Shown: one piece after another, positions 1-6,872 of the stretch
Layout of the letters: the number at the start of each line of letters is the position of its first letter
How positions within the stretch are numbered: position 1 is the first letter of the stretch
NCBI GenBank assembly: GCA_014377915.1
Contig: JACMOT010000407.1
Coordinates: 1-8,143 of the forward strand
Reading direction: 5' to 3'
DNA: 8,143 nucleotides
DNA from: Tardiphaga sp.
GTDB taxonomy: Bacteria; Pseudomonadota; Alphaproteobacteria; Rhizobiales; Xanthobacteraceae
Notes under the pieces: generated by a model
What the model was told of the DNA's origin: nothing
The model's input: only the letters and a program-made list of their open reading frames with translations
The model's database searches: none
Made by a program: the position numbers and the translations under genes

Positions 1-142
1 CGCCGGGGACCCGCCCCGCCCGGGTGTGCCCTCGTCCAATCTTGTTGGATAAGCTCAAGCCGGACTGACAAAATAGCGGCGCCTCCATCGAAACATGGCG
101 GGCGCCGTGGCGTAATCAAATCTCGCCGTTCGGCAGCGGTGA
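1..142. other. Left-edge stretch without a recognisable gene
   Basis: I find no convincing coding signal here. One plus-strand frame is open from the left edge to about 168, but its translation resembles no family I know. The only clear structure is an inverted repeat at 78-106: GGCGCC (78-83), CCAT (85-88), a six-base loop, ATGG (95-98) and GGCGCC (101-106). It could fold as a stem-loop. No T-run follows it, so it is not a typical intrinsic terminator. Confidence 0.4.
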
Positions 143-1082
143 AACATCCTCCGATGCATCAGCTGTGAGAAGGATCTTGGACGAATCCAGCGAGCCCGAA
201 CCCGCCCCTTCCACGCCAACGAAGCCGAACGGCGGCGAGCCTTGCGCGCCTCTGGCAATCCTGACACTCCGATCGAACCTCCCTTCGACGATATCACCAG
301 AATCGGCGGCTACGTCTGTCAGAACCTGGTCTCGATCATCAGCCTGGTCGATGAAGGCCGGCAATGGTTCAAGTCCGCGGTCGGCACGCCACTGCGCCAG
401 ACGCCGCTGGAGCAACCGATCCGCGCCCGCGGCATCCTTGAACACAATGATCTGGAAGTGGAAGACACAACGCGGGATTCCGGTCTCGACTGCGATCCTC
501 TGATAACCGGCGATCCGAAGATAAGCTTTTACACTGGCGCCTTGTCGCCGACGCCGGATGATCTGCCGCTCGGCACCATCTGCATGCTGGATGACAAACC
601 GCGCGTTCTCAGCCCCGAGCAACGCAATGTACTTCCCGATCATCGACGTCTTCAAATCGATCGTGGCGAATTGGCAACCAAACGCCGAGGCGAAGCCCAT
701 CGATCTGATCGTGATACCGAGCAGCGCGAGGGTGGTTAGCGACGCTCGCATGCTGCGCGCAATGCCTGGCAACCTCGTCGGCAACGCGATCTGATATACT
801 CATCGTGGCCGGGTACTGGTCGGCTGTCGCCAGCATGGCAACGCCATGACCATTGAAGTACAGGACTCCGGCAGCGGCATTCCCGCCGATCAACTCGGTG
901 CGATCTTCCAGGCGTTTGATCAGGTTAACCCCGCCAGCGAAGGTCTGGAATTAGCTCTGTCGATCGTGCGCCGCACAGCCAGGGCGCTTCGCCATGAGAT
1001 CGAATTACAATCGGATCTCGCCCGCGGCTCGCATTGCAGCATCCGCGTGCCGTTGGCGGCTCAAATCCAGCACCCGGAGTAG
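143..1082 (+). pseudogene. Degraded GAF-domain sensor histidine kinase
   Basis: This is the remnant of a soluble sensor kinase. A GAF domain is readable in one frame from about 284 to 634: it begins FDDITRIGG, contains SLVDEGRQWFKS and FYTGA, and ends LGTICMLDDKP...LSPEQRNVL. At about 633 the similarity jumps to another frame with FPIIDVFKSIVANWQ, the segment just before an ATPase domain. N-box GNLVGNAI (768-791), G1 motif DSGSGIP (864-884) and an F-box-like IFQAF follow. The dimerisation/phosphoacceptor region (HisKA, with its histidine) that should lie between GAF and ATPase is absent. An in-frame TGA at 792-794 interrupts the ATPase domain where family members usually have an Arg (AI-R-YT), consistent with CGA to TGA. 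The G2 motif is also worn: GLELALS instead of the usual GLGLGLS. No ATG opens the GAF frame; the first in-frame candidate is TTG 242. A frame change, an internal deletion and a nonsense codon together make a functional kinase very unlikely. Confidence 0.8.
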
Positions 1083-1109
1083 TGCAGCCAAAGAAACTAA
1101 GGACATCAT

Positions 1110-1139
1110 ATGATTTTATGCTGGTATCACCGCGAGTAA
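1110..1139 (+). CDS. Possible 9-codon leader peptide upstream of the kinase
   Basis: ATG at 1110 begins a nine-residue reading frame (MILCWYHRE) ending in TAA at 1137-1139. A good ribosome-binding sequence, TAAGGA, lies about seven bases ahead. The stop sits one base before a GTG (1141) that is in frame with the downstream histidine kinase, so coupled translation is conceivable. An ORF this short arises easily by chance, and nothing in the peptide is a known attenuator signature. This is a weak candidate. Confidence 0.15.
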   Translation: MILCWYHRE

Positions 1140-1203
1140 TGTGACCCAGATACGCCTGAAGCGCGATTCGGTTGTGTTCGAATGTCGAACAGGAATGCTT
1201 CTC

Positions 1204-2541
1204 ATGCTCGCCAGCGGACTGATAGACCTGTCACCGACGTCGCGCCGCCTCCCGCGCTGGATGCTTGGCCGACGGACGACGGCGCAATTTCTTGGTATCT
1301 TGATACTTTCGCTGGCGGGGTTCGCGCTCAGCGGCACCGTGATGGAGCGTACCTGGGAAGCCCGTTCCTGGGTCACACATACCCGCGACGTGCAGTTGCA
1401 GATCGATCGTATCGTCTGGGACCTGCTTTCGATGCAGCAGTCCATGCAGGCCTTCAAACTGAGCGACGACCCGGACCATGCGCTTCGCTTCGAGCGAGCG
1501 CGGACCGATATCCGTGGCGACATCCTGCGGCTCACCGAGCTCACCGCCGACAACGCCAGTCAGCGGCAATTGCTGACGGACTTCGAAACCATCTTCGCTC
1601 CCTACTTCGCCAAGCTGGAGTATTTGTTCGCCTTCGGCGGAGCCGCTGATGCCGACCGTGCCCGCGCGCTCGCGATGTCGGCCGATGCCGTTCGCATGTC
1701 GGCCGTGCTGGCGCGGATGCGTGAGCACGAAGACGGGCTTCTCAAGCAGCGTTCCGCGCGCGCGGAAACCCTGTTGCTGGCGCTGCTGCCTACGCTCAGC
1801 CTGTCCGCCGCGCTGGTCGCGCTGCTGTTGGTGATGCTGGCCCAGTCGATCAAGCAGTCCACGCGTGACAGGGAATTGGCGCTCGTTGAGAAGGCCGGGG
1901 AACTCGCCGCCAAGGACATGCTGATGCGCGAGGTCGACCATCGCGCCCATAACAGCCTCGGTCTGATCTATAATCTGATGACATTCCAGCAACAGCGTTC
2001 CAGCAACACCGCCGCGACGCGGGAGTTTCTTGCCGAAGCCGCCAATCAGGTGCTGGTCGTCGCGCGGATGCATGAGCGACTCTACCAGAACGGCGACGCC
2101 GACGCGCTGCCAATCGGTCTGTACCTGCGCGATCTCTGCGAGGATGTCGCGACCTACTCGCTGCCCGCGGAAGCCCACGCCGCGATCCGGGTGCAGGCAT
2201 CCGACGCCGTACTTCCTGCCGAACAGGCGGTCTGGCTCGGCCTGATCGTGGTCGAGCTGGTCACCAATGCGATGAAATACGGTGCCCCGTCGGTGGAGAC
2301 GCCGATCATGATCGACATCGCCAGTGCCGATGGCCAGCTCCAGGTGTCGGTATCCGATGGCGGCGCGGGCCTGCCCGACAGTTTCGATCCGCAGGCCAGC
2401 AAGGGCCTTGGCATGCAGGTCGTCTGCCTGTTGATCCGGCAGCTGCACGCCACTCTCAGCATCGACCTCAGCTGGTCCGGCGCCCGTTTTCTCGTCACGG
2501 TGCCGCTGGCGCCGTGCTATTCGCCGGCCTCCGGCGCGTGA
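1204..2541 (+). CDS. Membrane CHASE3/HisKA_2 sensor histidine kinase
   Basis: This is a two-component sensor that would autophosphorylate on a histidine and pass the phosphate to a response regulator. Numbering is from ATG 1204 (445 residues). A first membrane helix at about 27-47 and a second at about 188-212 enclose a periplasmic helical domain of CHASE3 type (LTELTADNASQRQLL is characteristic). The HisKA_2 phosphoacceptor segment follows with MREVDHRAHNS, His246 being the likely phosphorylation site. The ATPase domain has an N-box VELVTNAMKYG (Asn355), G1 SDGGAGLP (Asp385) and G2 KGLGMQ (about 400-405). All key catalytic motifs are present. The phosphoacceptor motif HRAHN departs from the common HRVKN. 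I chose ATG 1204 because AGGA lies nine bases upstream; an in-frame GTG at 1141 would add 21 residues but has no clear ribosome-binding site. No response regulator is adjacent, so the partner is unknown. Kinases of this family in alphaproteobacteria often feed the general stress response, but nothing here shows that link. Confidence 0.9.
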   Translation: MLASGLIDLSPTSRRLPRWMLGRRTTAQFLGILILSLAGFALSGTVMERTWEARSWVTHTRDVQLQIDRIVWDLLSMQQSMQAFKLSDDPDHALRFERARTDIRGDILRLTELTADNASQRQLLTDFETIFAPYFAKLEYLFAFGGAADADRARALAMSADAVRMSAVLARMREHEDGLLKQRSARAETLLLALLPTLSLSAALVALLLVMLAQSIKQSTRDRELALVEKAGELAAKDMLMREVDHRAHNSLGLIYNLMTFQQQRSSNTAATREFLAEAANQVLVVARMHERLYQNGDADALPIGLYLRDLCEDVATYSLPAEAHAAIRVQASDAVLPAEQAVWLGLIVVELVTNAMKYGAPSVETPIMIDIASADGQLQVSVSDGGAGLPDSFDPQASKGLGMQVVCLLIRQLHATLSIDLSWSGARFLVTVPLAPCYSPASGA

Positions 2542-3974
2542 CGCCGGGCTGAGGGCAAGCGCGCAAACCCCCAATCCTTGCTGCCGCGCAGGAATGCTAT
2601 CCAGCCCCAGGCCGCCCCGGCGTGACGCAGTAGTTGAAAGCTGAACGGCTCTAGAATCGCAGCCAGTATCGCGGCGCCGATCTTCGCCTCGGTGCGGCCG
2701 CCGGTCAGCCGCTGATACAGGTGCACCGTCCAGAGATAGACCAGAAAATCCGCTGCGATCTTCGCACCGATGATGCCGAACACCGGGAGCGCGATGGCGC
2801 CGCGACCGCTGAACACCAGCACCAGCAGCAGCGCGAAGGCCGTCAGGCCATAGATCGGCTGCAGCGTATCCAGCGCCTTGATCGGCAGCATGCGCAGGCC
2901 GAGCGCGCCATAGCGGGCGTTGCCGGTCATGTCCCGGTTCCAGTATTGCGTCTGCAGGAAGCCGGCGAACCAGCGCCGGCGCTGCCGCATGAAGGTGGCG
3001 AGGTCGGACGGCGCCTCGGTCTGGGCGACCGCCGTCCCGACCATGCGCAATTGCCAGTTCAGCCCATGGTCGATGGCGTAGCGGTGCATGCGGTGAGCCA
3101 ATTCGTAGTCCTCGACCAGGCAGCCGTCGTCGAAGCCGCCGACCGCCACCAGCGCCTCGCGACGGAAGCCGGCGAAGGCGCCGGAGATCAGCAGCAGGCT
3201 GTTGCTGCGCATCCAGGCGAAGCGCGAGATGATGTTGCGGATGTATTCATAGGTCTGGAACCACTGCATGACCCGGCCCGATGCGCTGGCATCGCAGTCC
3301 GGCACCAGCACGCCACCGGCCGCCACCAGATTGCCGTCGGCCGCGAATGCCCGACGCATTTCGGCGATCGCATCCGGCGCCATGAAAGTGTCGGCGTCCA
3401 GCGTGATGACGATGTCGGTCTCGACTTCGATGATCGCCGCATTGAGCGCGCGCGCCTTACCCTGATGCGGCAGCCGCAGCCAGCGCAAGCCCGGCATCAC
3501 GGTGCCGGCGCTGATTTTTCCCAATGCCGGAAAAGCCAGTCCGTAGGTCTCGCGCAGCCAGTGCGCCGTACCGTCGCTGGACCCGTCATCGGCGATCAGC
3601 ACGATGTCGGGCGCATCGGTTTGCATCGACAGCGCCACCAGCGATTCCGGCAAATTCGCCGCTTCATCATGCGCCGCTATCAGCACCGCGATCGACGGCC
3701 GCGATGGCGCCAACGCAATGCCCTGTCGGCGGCGTGACGTGAAGTACAGCGGCAAGGTCTGCCACACCACGAACAGCATCAGCACGCTGTCGTAGAGGAT
3801 GTAGACGATACCGGCGGACCATGCCCAGATATCGTTGAGCCAGAACGACCGCGCGAACAAGGTGGCCCACAGCGCCAGCACCGCGAGATAGATCAGCAGG
3901 CTGGGCGTCGGCATCGGCCGCGGGGTAATGCGCGGCGAGGCGACGGCGAAGGCCGCCTTCAGGAAATCCGTCAT
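2517..3974 (-). CDS. Membrane family-2 glycosyltransferase (processive type)
   Basis: This 485-residue protein would transfer sugar from a nucleotide-sugar donor at the cytoplasmic membrane, probably building or modifying a surface polysaccharide or glycolipid. Two N-terminal membrane segments (about 26-46 and 50-78) precede a GT-A catalytic domain. Visible motifs are DDGSSDGT (129-136), the metal-binding DAD (193-195), the catalytic-base region VEDYEL (Asp289) and QRRRW (331-335). The QxxRW motif and the flanking helices place it with processive beta-glycosyltransferases related to BcsA, PgaC and NodC. Three or four further hydrophobic segments lie between about 368 and 448. The sequence does not tell whether it makes cellulose, poly-N-acetylglucosamine or another product. 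No PilZ domain or accessory synthase subunit is encoded nearby. The start ATG lacks a strong ribosome-binding site; ATG codon 21 is an alternative. Its 3' end overlaps the kinase gene tail-to-tail by 25 bp. Confidence 0.9.
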   Translation of the reverse strand: MTDFLKAAFAVASPRITPRPMPTPSLLIYLAVLALWATLFARSFWLNDIWAWSAGIVYILYDSVLMLFVVWQTLPLYFTSRRRQGIALAPSRPSIAVLIAAHDEAANLPESLVALSMQTDAPDIVLIADDGSSDGTAHWLRETYGLAFPALGKISAGTVMPGLRWLRLPHQGKARALNAAIIEVETDIVITLDADTFMAPDAIAEMRRAFAADGNLVAAGGVLVPDCDASASGRVMQWFQTYEYIRNIISRFAWMRSNSLLLISGAFAGFRREALVAVGGFDDGCLVEDYELAHRMHRYAIDHGLNWQLRMVGTAVAQTEAPSDLATFMRQRRRWFAGFLQTQYWNRDMTGNARYGALGLRMLPIKALDTLQPIYGLTAFALLLVLVFSGRGAIALPVFGIIGAKIAADFLVYLWTVHLYQRLTGGRTEAKIGAAILAAILEPFSFQLLRHAGAAWGWIAFLRGSKDWGFARLPSARRHAPEAGE

Positions 3975-4136
3975 GAGATCATTTCAATTGCGAAAAATGG
4001 ATATTGGCTTCGTGAACGGGTACGAATGAATCATGGGGAAGTTGCGGAGCTACCAAGGAATATCCGACCAGGACGAACCCCGGCGCAACACAAAGTCGTC
4101 ATGGGCTCGCCGCGAATTGACAGTTATGGTCGCGCC
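3975..4136. other. Divergent intergenic region between glycosyltransferase and cytochrome b561
   Basis: This spacer must carry the promoters of two divergent genes. I cannot fix either one. A TTGACA at 4117-4122 matches a -35 hexamer, but a start placed from it would fall downstream of the likely cytochrome ATG, so I do not assign it. An in-frame ATG at 4026 would extend the cytochrome gene through most of this region. The extra residues look unlike a b561 N-terminus, which favours treating the region as non-coding. Confidence 0.4.
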
Positions 4137-4727
4137 ATGGAATCAGCTCCCGCCCCTGTTCGCCGCTACACATTCATTGCCATGGTACTGCACTGGCTGG
4201 TTGCGATCCTGATGCTGGTTAATATCGCCTTGATCTGGAGCGTCGATCTGCTGCCCGACGAGCGCATCCGTCCGGTGATCGACGCCCATAAATCGATCGG
4301 CATCACCGTGCTCGGGCTGGTGCTGTTGCGGCTGTTGTGGCGCGCCGCCAATCCGCCGCCGCCGTTGCCCGACGGCTATCCGCGCTGGGAAAAAGCGGCG
4401 GCGCACAGCGCGCATGTCGCGCTGTATCTGCTGATCCTCGCGCTGCCGCTGTCGGGCTGGATGCACGATTCCGCCTGGAAGGCGGCGGGCGAAATCCCGA
4501 TGTACTGGTTCGGCCTGTTTCAGTGGCCGCGGATCGGCTGGATCACGCAGCTCGACCCCGTCTTCAAGGAGCGCCTGCATGATGTATTCGGCGCCACCCA
4601 TGCCTGGCTGTCCTATCTGCTCTACGCGCTGTTCGCGTTGCATGTCGGCGCGGCGCTGAAGCATCAATATTGGGACCGGCACGCCGAACTGCAGCGCATG
4701 CTGCCGGGCCGCGCGGACGGCGGCTAG
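4137..4727 (+). CDS. Cytochrome b561 family membrane protein
   Basis: This is a four-helix di-haem b-type cytochrome of the bacterial CybB/b561 family, which moves electrons within the cytoplasmic membrane, probably to or from quinone. Numbering is from ATG 4137 (196 residues). The N-terminus VRRYTFIAMVLHWLVAILM is typical of the family, with His19 in helix 1. Helix 2 begins DAHKSIGITVLGLVLLRLLW (His51). Helix 3 is around 92-107, before SGWMHDSAWK. Helix 4 carries His155 and His169 (THAWLSYLLYALFALHV), followed by HQYWD. His19, His51, His155 and His169 are the plausible haem ligands. The length is close to the usual 175-200 residues. Longer in-frame starts at 4101 and 4026 add residues with no family resemblance, so I prefer 4137, although its ribosome-binding site is weak. 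Physiological partner unknown. Confidence 0.88.
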   Translation: MESAPAPVRRYTFIAMVLHWLVAILMLVNIALIWSVDLLPDERIRPVIDAHKSIGITVLGLVLLRLLWRAANPPPPLPDGYPRWEKAAAHSAHVALYLLILALPLSGWMHDSAWKAAGEIPMYWFGLFQWPRIGWITQLDPVFKERLHDVFGATHAWLSYLLYALFALHVGAALKHQYWDRHAELQRMLPGRADGG

Positions 4728-4808
4728 GGCGGGATGTCTTCAGGTGGATCCCCGTCCCCCTCCGTCATTGGGGCGGCAGTCGCGGTCCACATAAAATCAT
4801 CCCGATGC

Positions 4809-5258
4809 TCACGGCTCCAGCGTCTGCACCGGCGGCATCGACGGCGACGGCGCGAAGCTGGCGGGCGGCACGCCCTCGAGGCGCTTCTTCGGCAGGCCAT
4901 TGCCGAACATGCATTCCATGGTCGGTTCCGCGATCGCGGTCATGGTGAGGCTGATCAGCGACCGCTTTTCCGGTGGCAGCCAGGTCGCGCTGATCGATGG
5001 CACGCCGCGTTCGGTGACGCCGTACAGCACGGCATCCAGCACGTCGGCATCGCCAATCTCGCCGCGCAGCGCGGTGCGCAGGCAATCGCACACCGCTTCC
5101 GGCCGCGAATAGCGCGACACCATGAACGGCGCGCACAGCCGGATGAACTCGCCGCGCGGATCCGGCATCGCGGACAGCCGGCGCGGATCGGCCCGCGCCG
5201 GCGCGATGGCCAGCAAGGCGAGACTGGCGACAAGCAGTTTTGCAAGAGCGGGGGTCAT
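4809..5258 (-). CDS. Small exported protein of unknown function
   Basis: I do not recognise a family. The 149-residue protein starts with a clear Sec signal peptide: a short N-region with Lys7, the hydrophobic run LLVASLALLAIAP, and an ARA-D cleavage site after residue 23. The mature part has four cysteines (Cys42, Cys57, Cys59 and Cys116) that could form disulphides in the periplasm, and a proline-rich tail (PPASFAPSPSMPPV). No membrane helix follows the signal, so it is probably periplasmic or secreted. The signal peptide is the main evidence that this frame is the real one among overlapping open frames. It lies 109 bp downstream of another small exported protein on the same strand, and the two could share a transcript. 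Confidence 0.72.
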   Translation of the reverse strand: MTPALAKLLVASLALLAIAPARADPRRLSAMPDPRGEFIRLCAPFMVSRYSRPEAVCDCLRTALRGEIGDADVLDAVLYGVTERGVPSISATWLPPEKRSLISLTMTAIAEPTMECMFGNGLPKKRLEGVPPASFAPSPSMPPVQTLEP

Positions 5259-5335
5259 GGACGACGGGCCGGTGCGGACTGAACAACCGGTACAGTCTGG
5301 CGCAAAACAGGCGCCGATGCCAAATAACGTCTGCG

Positions 5336-5357
5336 CCAGCCGCGGCGGCCCGGCTGG
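5336..5357 (-). other. GC-rich stem-loop between two small secreted-protein genes
   Basis: CCAGCC (5336-5341) and GGCTGG (5352-5357) are perfect inverted repeats around a ten-base loop, just after the stop codon of the 80-residue gene on the minus strand. No T-run follows, so it is not a canonical intrinsic terminator. It could still stabilise the 3' end of an mRNA or separate expression of the two genes. Confidence 0.3.
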
Positions 5358-5367
5358 CCGCGACCGG

Positions 5368-5610
5368 CTAATGGCGCTTGCGGACTTTTCGCGGTCGCTG
5401 CGCCGGCGGCTGAACCGCAGCCCTGGGCGCGGTAAACAGCGAGCCCGACTGGTTGGTGACGTAGCCGCGCGATTCCTGCAGGCGCCGCTGGTAGCCCGGC
5501 GAATTCATGAAGCTCGAGCCGCCGCCGCGCGCCAACGCGGCGGTCACCGAAAACTCGCTGGCCACCAGCATCACCGCCAGCGCTGCCGCGCATTCGCAAA
5601 ATCTGTTCAT
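5368..5610 (-). CDS. Small exported protein with FMNSPGYQRRLQESR motif
   Basis: This 80-residue protein has an N-terminal signal sequence (MNRFCECAAALAVMLVASEF, cleavage probably after ALA at about 25-27). A short mature domain follows with SSFMNSPGYQRRLQESRGY, and then a basic, proline-rich tail ending RKVRKRH. From memory, small proteins with a similar MNSPGYQ segment occur in Rhodopseudomonas and Bradyrhizobium, but I know no function. ATG 5610 has a plausible ribosome-binding sequence (GAGAGAG, about six bases upstream), which supports the start. Location is probably periplasmic; Cys5 and Cys7 are in the signal and no lipobox is seen. It is divergent from the gene at 5729. Confidence 0.72.
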   Translation of the reverse strand: MNRFCECAAALAVMLVASEFSVTAALARGGGSSFMNSPGYQRRLQESRGYVTNQSGSLFTAPRAAVQPPAQRPRKVRKRH

Positions 5611-5728
5611 TCGCTACTCTCTCGCGCCCCGACCCCTTCGGCAAGCGAAAGCGCGATCATTGGTTCCGGACGGCTTCGGAACAAACTGCCGCATGCGCGA
5701 TTCATTCCCGGCACTGGAGATCCGACTG
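5611..5728. promoter_or_regulatory. Divergent promoter region with an inverted repeat
   Basis: These 118 bp separate two outward-facing genes. GTTCCG (5663-5668) and CGGAAC (5677-5682) form an inverted repeat with 14-bp spacing between repeat starts, near the middle. GGAAC on each strand recalls the -35 element of alphaproteobacterial sigma-EcfG promoters. However, neither strand has a matching CGTT at 16-17 bp: minus reads GCTT and plus reads GATT or nearby. It may be an operator, or nothing. GGAG at 5716-5719 is the ribosome-binding site for the gene at 5729. Confidence 0.3.
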
Positions 5729-5977
5729 ATGACCACGCCCCGTGGTAACCCCGAAAGCACCGACGCCTGGGCGACGCGCATCCTGCTGCACGCCCATGCC
5801 ATCGCGCCTTGCGCCGAGCATGGCTTCATGCGGCTGAAATTCCACCATGCCGCGATCGACTACGCCCATGCGCTGGCGGCGCGCGATCCGCTGCCCGGTA
5901 CAAGCAAACGGAAATCCGCGACCGTGCTCGATGAATTCCTCGACGGACTCAGCGACGATTGTCCGGCCTGCGTCTGA
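5729..5977 (+). CDS. Small conserved-looking protein with C-terminal CPAC
   Basis: I cannot name a family. The 82-residue product has no signal peptide or membrane helix and is rich in His and Ala (LLHAHAIAPCAEHGFMRLKF, then HHAAIDYAHALAARDPLPG). It ends SDDCPACV, a CxxC arrangement that could bind metal or be redox-active; a further Cys and several His lie upstream. ATG 5729 is chosen because GGAG sits nine bases ahead. The frame stays open much further upstream (to 5507), but that part runs over the divergent gene and is not protein-like. Its stop is one base from the stop of the convergent transporter gene. Confidence 0.7.
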   Translation: MTTPRGNPESTDAWATRILLHAHAIAPCAEHGFMRLKFHHAAIDYAHALAARDPLPGTSKRKSATVLDEFLDGLSDDCPACV

Positions 5978-5978
5978 T

Positions 5979-6779
5979 TTACGTCCGCGTCGCCAGCGCG
6001 ACGCCGGCCAGCGTCAGCAGCAGCGCCGAGACCTGGAACACCCCCAGCGGTTCATGCAGCATCATCGCGGAGCCGACGACGCCGATCACCGGCACCGCCA
6101 TGGTGCCGATCGCCGCCACCGACGCCGGCAGGATCTGCAATGCCGCGAACCAGCAGACATAGGCGAGGCAGAACGGAATCAGCACGATATAGGTCAGCAG
6201 GCCCCAGCCGGTCCAGGACAGGCTGGCAAACTGCGCGGTCTCGAAGGCCACGCCGAGCAGCGCCACCGGCACGCTGCCGATCCCGATCTGCCAGGCCGAC
6301 GAGGCGATCAGCGGCAAGGTCAGCCTGAACCGCTTAGCCAGCACGGTGCCGAGCGCGAAACCGAACGCGCCGAGCATCGCCAGCGCGATACCGGGCAGCT
6401 TGTCGCGGCTGGCGGCCACGCCGTCGCCGCCCATCAGCGCCGCCACGCCCGCGAACGCCATCAGCATCGCCACGATGCGCGGCCACGACATCCGCTCGCC
6501 CAGAATCAGCCAGGCCAGCGCCGACGCCCAGACTGGCATGGTATAGGCGATCACCGCCGCCTCGCCGCCCGGCAGCCACAGCAGCGCCAGCCCCATCAGG
6601 GCCATCCAACCCGTGACATTGAGCAGCGCCAGCACCACCAAGGGGGCCCACTGCCCCCGCGCCACCCGCAGCCGCTCGCCGCGCAACAGCGCCAGCGCCG
6701 CCAGCAGAACCGCCCCGGCGACCCCGGTGTAGCCGCGCGCCGTCAGCGGCGGCAATTCGCCGAGCAGGATTTTCATCAC
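5979..6779 (-). CDS. EamA/DMT-family transporter with damaged or unusual 5' end
   Basis: This is a ten-helix inner-membrane transporter of the drug/metabolite superfamily; the substrate cannot be told. Two EamA repeats are visible. The first ends GEAAVIAYTMPVWASALAWL...ILGERMSWPRIVAMLMAFAG; the second ends SVAAIGTMAVPVIGVVGSAM...LHEPLGVFQVSALLLTLAG. The given start is GTG 6779 (266 residues). The same frame continues upstream with IAPIGLVFLAITSVGWGLNW, exactly the family's first helix, back to a TAA at 6861-6863. No ATG, GTG or TTG lies between. An ATG at 6870-6872 lies in this frame but is cut off by that TAA after three codons. A start at 6779 truncates helix 1, so the gene may be a recent pseudogene, may use a non-standard start, or may carry a sequencing error. 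It converges on the gene at 5729-5977. Confidence 0.8.
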   Translation of the reverse strand: MMKILLGELPPLTARGYTGVAGAVLLAALALLRGERLRVARGQWAPLVVLALLNVTGWMALMGLALLWLPGGEAAVIAYTMPVWASALAWLILGERMSWPRIVAMLMAFAGVAALMGGDGVAASRDKLPGIALAMLGAFGFALGTVLAKRFRLTLPLIASSAWQIGIGSVPVALLGVAFETAQFASLSWTGWGLLTYIVLIPFCLAYVCWFAALQILPASVAAIGTMAVPVIGVVGSAMMLHEPLGVFQVSALLLTLAGVALATRT

Positions 6780-6872
6780 CGGCCAGTTCAGCCCCCAGCC
6801 GACCGAGGTGATGGCCAGGAAAACAAGGCCGATGGGCGCGATTCGCGGCGGCCTCGGGGGTTAGGCGATCAT

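Noticed and set aside
78..106. Intrinsic terminator at the left edge
   Set aside because: The stem-loop is good but no T-run follows it in either direction.
116..784. 222-residue minus-strand open frame across the kinase remnant
   Set aside because: It is antisense to an unmistakable GAF domain and its translation resembles no protein family; it is a GC-rich shadow frame.
1231..2574. 447-residue minus-strand open frame opposite the intact kinase
   Set aside because: The plus strand encodes a complete kinase with all motifs; the minus frame is rich in Gly, Arg, Gln and His as expected of a shadow.
2721..3737. 338-residue plus-strand open frame opposite the glycosyltransferase
   Set aside because: Low-complexity composition (His, Arg, Gln, Asp) and no domain; the opposite strand has clear GT2 motifs.
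4117..4122. TTGACA as a -35 element for the cytochrome b561 gene
   Set aside because: A start site 35 bp downstream would fall inside the coding sequence starting at 4137, and no clear -10 hexamer is placed correctly.
5663..5682. Sigma-EcfG (general stress) promoters on both strands from GGAAC motifs
   Set aside because: The required CGTT at 16-17 bp is absent on both strands, so the match stops at the -35 half.
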